Shown piece after piece: positions 58,892-64,000 of a DNA stretch of 64,000 nt. The stretch lies in NCBI GenBank assembly GCA_009809945.1, contig WTPW01000618.1, forward strand, positions 73,191 to 137,190. The letters run 5' to 3'. The notes under the pieces are model-generated. The model ran no database searches. It was not told the origin of the DNA and worked only from the letters and a program-made list of their open reading frames with translations. Source of the DNA: Gigaspora margarita. Its lineage: Eukaryota > Glomeromycota > Glomeromycetes > Diversisporales > Gigasporaceae. The position numbers and the translations under genes are program-made. Every line of letters starts with the position of its first letter. Position 1 is the first letter of the stretch.

Positions 58892-59640
58892 TCAAAGAGT
58901 AAAAAGAAGTGTTCTGGCAAAAGTTTTCATATAGTAGATAGATATGGCCTCTATAAAGTAGTAGCTAATTTGTGAATAAGGTTTTATAGAAATCCTAATA
59001 TATTGGTTGGTATAGTATATAGGATAGTTTTCTTGAATATATTCTAAAAATAAATCTACCGTTCGTAGTACAGGAAGGGTTTGTAATCTGTGATAATAAA
59101 GAAACTTGTCATAGCATGCTAGTGGTTCATATATTTTAAAAGTGTCTAAGTATAGATTTGTAGAAGTTTCTTTTACCAAAGAGGTTGTATTTAATTAGTA
59201 CTAGTATTGTTAATATCATCTGGTAGCAATTTATTATTAGGATAAGTTGGCACTAAATTGTTGTTAATATTAGAAAGTAGTGATGCAATTTGCAGTTTTT
59301 TCAAAAATTCTGTGTGGAATACGAAATCCTGTGCATGATCCATGTGTGATTTGTGGGACTGTTTACTAGAATTATGTAAATTTTAGCTAGAATTATAGTA
59401 TTAGCCTGAATTATCCTGTGCATCACATGATGGATTATGCGTGGGATCCTGCATGATGCCCATCACTATTAGAAAGTAATATCTTAGAGGAAGATGATGA
59501 TATAAATTCTGAATAATTTGGTGTATTGTCTTCTATAGCACTTACTATATGCCACTTGTATGGCTCTAAAAAATTTAGAAGTTCTCTGGTTAGATATTAG
59601 AAGACCATCATTATTTAAGTCTTCTGAAAAATAGGTATTA
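58892..59640 (-). pseudogene. Broken coding remnant, unrecognised
   Basis: On the minus strand, protein-like pieces follow in three frames: EDNTPNYSEFISSSSS, LVPTYPNNKLLPDDINN (up to a TAA near 59185), then a 95-codon piece with YLDTFKIYEPLACYDKFLYY. The hAT-type MITE at 59278-59468 interrupts the second piece exactly within the reading frame. I recognise no family. It may be a dead gene or an old transposon frame. Confidence 0.3.
59278..59468. mobile_element. hAT-type MITE, 191 bp, perfect 8-bp TSD
   Basis: TAGTGATGCAATTTGCAG left; GATGCCCATCACTA right (partly inverted). TTAGAAAG flanks both sides (59270-59277 and 59469-59476). Contains GTGCATGATCCATG-type inverted words. Confidence 0.82.
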
Positions 59641-60256
59641 CCATCTGCCTACTTATCTTATTCCCTTTTTTAACTACTAAGAATATATCTTTTAAAGAAG
59701 TACTAGCTGTATTTATGTTATTTGTAGAAGACAAAGTTATTAAAAAGGGGTTTCCTTAAAGAAGTGTGATTCTTTGTTAAGTGATAGAATTTGAAAGTTA
59801 ATATTAGTCACCCGATTTGTCACACTATTTATAACTAGTTTTTTGTTATATATAAATTTATAAAATAAGTAGCTACACAATAGAGTTGCGCAAAACCAGA
59901 AATGTAGAATTTGGTACATTATAATGTAGATGTTATACATCTAACTTCTGAATTATCTTGCTGATTACCAAATTACTTTAATGTCTTGTAGAAAAGAAGG
60001 TATAGTTTCTAAATTTTTATACCACAACCTCTGCAAATATGCATTCAATCTCATGATTATCATGACTACTTTAATATGGCTTAGTATAATAAGATGATAA
60101 ATCAGTATTACAATAAAAGTTTGCTATGCTGTGTTAATATTATTTTTGAATTTTACCAAAGGGTTACCAAAATTCTGAGTTAGATACATCAGTTCTAGGT
60201 CAGCATTTAGCCCTAGTTGTTAGCAGGTTCTATAGCAAAATTATCAGCTAGGCATT
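59641..60256. other. AT-rich non-coding
   Basis: No recognisable gene or repeat. Short open frames without similarity to any family I know. Confidence 0.35.
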
Positions 60257-60450
60257 TTTTATTTTTTATTTTATTTGTTTCAAAGTTACCGATATGGGGT
60301 AAAGGTGTTTATTCAAGCAAACAGATCAAGGGTGCCTCTTTGAGTACCTGACATTTGTTACATTGATAAGAGTACAACTAGCCACATGTACAACTTTTGG
60401 TTGTCTAATTTAAGTAGTTCGCCTAAAGGTTCTACACAAATTGTCATACC

Positions 60451-60679
60451 CAGTGTTTAAAATTCAAATTTGGTTTTATGTTCTCAAAAAGAACAGTTTA
60501 AATTTCTTAATGTTCTCAGTAAAATTTTAATGTTCTTTACATAGAAAAATTAAAATTTTTTTAATATTAAAAGAATTTGTTGAATTTTCTCAAATAGAGA
60601 ACATATTTTAATAATTTATGTTCTCAAAAATCATATAATGTTCTTTGAGAACACTGAGAACATTGAATTTTAAACACTG
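60451..60679. mobile_element. hAT-type MITE, 229 bp, perfect 8-bp TSD
   Basis: CAGTGTTTAAAATTCAA left and TTGAATTTTAAACACTG right are exact inverted copies. GTCATACC flanks both sides (60443-60450 and 60680-60687). The uninterrupted SINE copies give the empty site. The interior has inverted TTATGTTCTCA words. Confidence 0.92.
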
Positions 60680-60878
60680 GTCATACCTGCAATCTGACTA
60701 GGGGTTACCTACTTAAACCCTCTGGTCCATGCTTCACCTGTCAATCCTACTTGTTTCACCGGTACAGTCCTCTGATACATAAGTTAGTCGAGACCAGTTC
60801 CGGATACTGTGCGGAATCCCTTTAGGAATAATTTATCCTTGCAGCACACTTGGTAGAGCAGTTCCTGTCCCATACAGG

Positions 60879-62708
60879 TAGTGCTCCTAGGTTCATTTCA
60901 GGTTCAGTCCAGTCCGGGTTAGGTCTGGGATCAAACCAGACTCAGACTCTAAATTTTACTAATTTTAGCTTCAGACCAGACTTAGACTCAAGTATAAGTT
61001 CGGTCTGAGTCCGGTTCGAAGTTTGCAAACCAGTCCGGATTCGAATATTGTTATATGTATTTTTTGGTGCTATACAAGTTTACTTAGTGCATGTTTTTAG
61101 AATTAATAAGTAAAATTTTATGAATTATAAGATTTAAATAAAATTTTATTAATAAAATTTTATAAAATCTTATAATTCACAAAATTTTATTAATTAATTC
61201 TAACTTTATGCACTAAGTAAACTTATTTAGAACCTAAAAATGCATCAAATTGGCAGAATTAATTTTATTTTACTTGAAATTTAGAGGATAAATGCATAAT
61301 TTTAGATTTTTGATTAAAAAAGTCATATTTAAGCATCTATTCTCCAAATTTAAAGTAAAATAAAAAAAAATTGGCCAATTTAATATATTTTTAGTTGCTG
61401 TATAAGTTTATTTTTAGTGCATTAAGTTAGAATTAGTTAGTGAAATCTTGTGAATCACAAGATTTTATAGAATTTTATTAATAGAATTCTATGAAATCTT
61501 ATAATTCACAAAATTTTATCAATTAATTCTAACTTTATGCACTAAGTAAAGTTGTTCAGCACCTACAAATACATTAAATCAGCTGATTTTTTTTATTTTA
61601 CTTGAAATTTGGAGAATTGATGCTTAAATTTGATTTTTTTTGATCCAAAATCCAAAATTTTGCATCTATTTTTTAAATTTCAAGTAAAACAAAAATAATT
61701 ATGCCGATTTGATGTATTTTTAGGTGCTAAATAAGTTTACTTAGTGCATAAGTTAGAATTAATTAATAAGAATTTGTGAGTTGTAAGGTTTTATAAAATT
61801 TTATTAATAAAATTCTATAAAAACTTATAACTCACAAATTCTTATTAATTAATTCTAACTTAATGCACTAAGTAAACTTATTCAGCACCTAAAAATACAT
61901 CAAATCGGCATAATTNTTTTTATTTTACNTGAAATTTAAAAAATAGATGCAAAATTTTGGATTTATGATCAAAAAATCAAATTTAAGCATCAATTCTCCA
62001 AATTTCAAGTAAAATAAAAAAAATTCAGCCGATTTAAAGTATTTGTAGGTGCTGAACAAATTTACTTTGTGCATAAAGTTAGAATTAATTAATAAAATTT
62101 TGTGAATCATAAGATTTCATAGAATTCTATTAATAAAATTCTATAAAATCTTGTGATTCGCAAGATTTCACTAATTAATTCTAACTTAATGCACTAAGTA
62201 AACTTATATAGCATAATAATACATTAAATTGGCCGATTGTTTTTTATTTTACTTTAAATTTGGAGAATAGATGCTTAAATTTGACTTTTTTGATCAAAAA
62301 TCCAAAATTATGCATCTATTCTCTAAATTTCAAGTAAAATAAAATTAATTCTGCCGATTTGATGCATTTTTAGGTGCTGAAAAAGTTTACTTAGTGCATG
62401 TTTTTTAGAATTAATTAGTAAAATTTTATGAATTATAAGATTTTATAAAATTTTATTAATAAAATTTCATAAAATCTTATATTTCATAAAATTTTACTAA
62501 TTAATTCTAAAAACATGCACTAAGTAAACTTGTTCAGCACCAAAAAATACATATAATTATATTCGAACCTGGACTGGTTCGCGAACTTTGAACCGGACCC
62601 GGACCGAACTCAGATTTGACTAAAATAAAAGTCTGAGTCCAGTCCAAAAATCAAACCAGACTCAGACTTGACTAAAGTCCTGTTCGAGTCTGGTTCATAG
62701 GAGCACTA
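60879..62708. mobile_element. hAT-type foldback element, 1.83 kb, with a 326-bp tandem array
   Basis: TAGTGCTCCTAGGTTCAT left and ATAGGAGCACTA right are inverted. The flanks CATACAGG (60871-60878) and CACACAGG (62709-62716) form an 8-bp TSD with one change. The outer 150 bp repeat GGTTCAGTCCGG-like words, as in 15781-18969. The interior is five copies of a ~326-bp unit (TTTACTTAGTGCAT at about 61081, 61404, 61735, 62061, 62387). Each unit is two palindromes: one centred on AATAAAATT, the other on TTGATCAAAA. Non-coding. Confidence 0.82.
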
Positions 62709-63010
62709 CACACAGGTATTGTCTACACTTCAGTAACTTATGCTACAGCTTTACCTATATTCTTGCAGTCAGGATTAACTATTAAACCGCTACCGTTACC
62801 TACTCCTGCCCTTATGAGGTTCACTCCAATCCCTATACCTACCACAACCTTCCTATCAGTCCTTCCTCAGTATCCCCAAACTTCCAAACCAGTTAGCTTG
62901 GAATGGTCAGTCAGCCTGGCTTTAAGTGCCAAATGGACTCCCTGCCATTGGTACTTGTTGCTAAAACACATGTCCTTTTCTTCTGGTGTGACTTCAGCAG
63001 CTAGCACAGG

Positions 63011-63700
63011 TCGAATAAATCTATACCAGTTAACTATCAGGTTCCTGATAGGTTACCTATATTTGTATTATAGAGAAATGCAAGTTTACCGGTAAATATT
63101 GCCTAAAAGTATCCTATTTGTCTCCGATTATAAACAGATCTTTGGCGCAGATAGGACACTATTCGGTAATATATACAGTGCAGATCATATTAATATTGGT
63201 TACCTGATTTGTATCCTATTTTTTACTATATAACAAAAAAAACCAGGTACATACAGATTTCTTTAATAGACAATCGGTATAATCAATGAAACTATTCATT
63301 TGTAAACTATTTCATAATTTATATATATATTTACCATTTTATTTATTATTAAAAAAGAGGTAATTTAACATATATCATTACATAATGCTTTACATAATTA
63401 GAAGTTACGACATAATTACATATATTAATCACAAGAGATATATATTAATTCAGAGTGCACATGGACACCAATCTAAAACCATGTACATAGCTTATTAACC
63501 TTACGTTGCTAGGGTTTTCAAATGAAAGAAAATATTAGTCGATGAATTAAAAAAAAGCACAAGAATATATGCTGGTATTCTATTATATTAGTTCTTCAAG
63601 ATCTTTAGTACTGGCCTCATTTGTATTTCCTAGCAAAGTACTAGCATGACCCTGGACATCTCTCATAGAGGTCATAACTGATCTGTATGAATTTAGGTGT
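63011..63700. other. AT-rich non-coding
   Basis: No gene is recognised. Confidence 0.4.
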
Positions 63701-64000
63701 TTTTGCTACCTCTAAAATCAAGTAAATTTGCTAAAAGTTAGATTATTACATATAAATTTTATANTAATTTGCTAAAAACTAAATTATCACATCTATTTTT
63801 ATAAATCAAAATAATATATGTATTTTTGATTGCTGAACAAATTTTCTTAGAGCACTTTGTTAGAATCGATTAGTAAAATTTTGAGAATAATAGAATTCTT
63901 TGTATTTTTATTAATAAAATTATATAAAATATTATAAATCACAAAATTTTATTAATTGATTCTAACATTGTGCTCTAAGAAAACTTGTTCAGCACATAAA
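63701..64000. repeat. Further copy of the 326-bp foldback unit, cut by the window end
   Basis: CTTAGAGCACTTTGTTAGAA at 63845 and its inverted partner TTCTAACATTGTGCTCTAAG (63960-63979), plus TGCTGAACAA / TTGTTCAGCA, are diverged forms of the unit in 60879-62708. Another element of that family probably continues beyond the window. Confidence 0.6.

Larger units (their letters stand above)
60257..63010 (-). mobile_element. tRNA-derived SINE (~1-kb family), minus strand, twice interrupted, head missing
   Basis: Segments 60335-60450, 60680-60870 and 62709-63010 together match the SINE at 11388-12418 in order and orientation (ACATTTGTTACATTGATAAG; TTAAACCCTCTGGTCC; TGTCTACACTTCAGTAA). An A-rich tail lies at 60257-60285 (T-rich on plus). 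Similarity stops at about 63010, before the tRNA-like head. Two hAT-type elements with 8-bp TSDs split it. Confidence 0.7.

Noticed and set aside
62763..63095. 110-codon frame
   Set aside because: It overlaps a SINE remnant and is not conserved in the other copies.

Overview
The window reads as a transposon-rich, very AT-rich segment of a eukaryotic, most probably arbuscular-mycorrhizal (Glomeromycotina, Rhizophagus/Gigaspora-like) genome. The evidence is two intron-containing TKL-like protein kinases with the Leu-Asn-Asn-Asn signature after the VAIK lysine, an intronless F-box/RNI-type leucine-rich-repeat gene, and degenerate Sel1-like repeats. All three are families strongly expanded in those fungi. 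The species assignment is inference. No rRNA, tRNA gene, CRISPR or bacterial-type operon is visible.

Layout. 1-28,000 is almost entirely repeats: short hAT-type MITEs, a decayed hAT transposon with recognisable transposase remnants (4507-9294), a ~1-kb tRNA-derived SINE family, a second SINE, A/T simple repeats and a 3.2-kb foldback element built of nested palindromes (15781-18969). 28,177-29,639 (minus) and 33,629-34,917 (plus) hold two head-to-head kinase paralogues whose internal exon lengths match (212 and 61 nt identical, 185/188 nt). The plus-strand copy has lost the catalytic Asp (HRD to HRN). Its 3' flank (35,052-36,150) contains a ladder of 3' splice site - 3 nt - 5' splice site units about 70-95 nt apart, which looks like a chain of micro-exons that stays in frame and ends at a stop. 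36,900-44,500 is a nest of palindromic DNA elements inside a 4.4-kb element with 9-bp target duplications. 44,574-49,109 is a hAT-type element interrupted by a mariner-like MITE and by a 3.7-kb LTR element. The LTR element keeps a gag zinc-knuckle remnant but carries degenerate Sel1-like repeats instead of a polymerase. 50,300-50,761 is a MITE just upstream of the intact F-box/LRR gene (51,003-52,655). 52,700-64,000 is again nested palindromic and MITE DNA with an interrupted SINE and a tandem 326-bp foldback array.

Only three apparently functional protein genes are present. Most of the remaining DNA can be assigned by terminal inverted repeats (TIRs) plus target-site duplications (TSDs) read directly from the sequence: about fifteen insertions with 8-bp TSDs (hAT type), three with 9-11 bp (MULE type), one with TAA (PIF/Harbinger type), two or three with TA (Tc1/mariner type), and SINEs with 14-17 bp duplications. 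Several are nested, which gives a relative chronology. Function assignments are from motif recognition; no searches were run.
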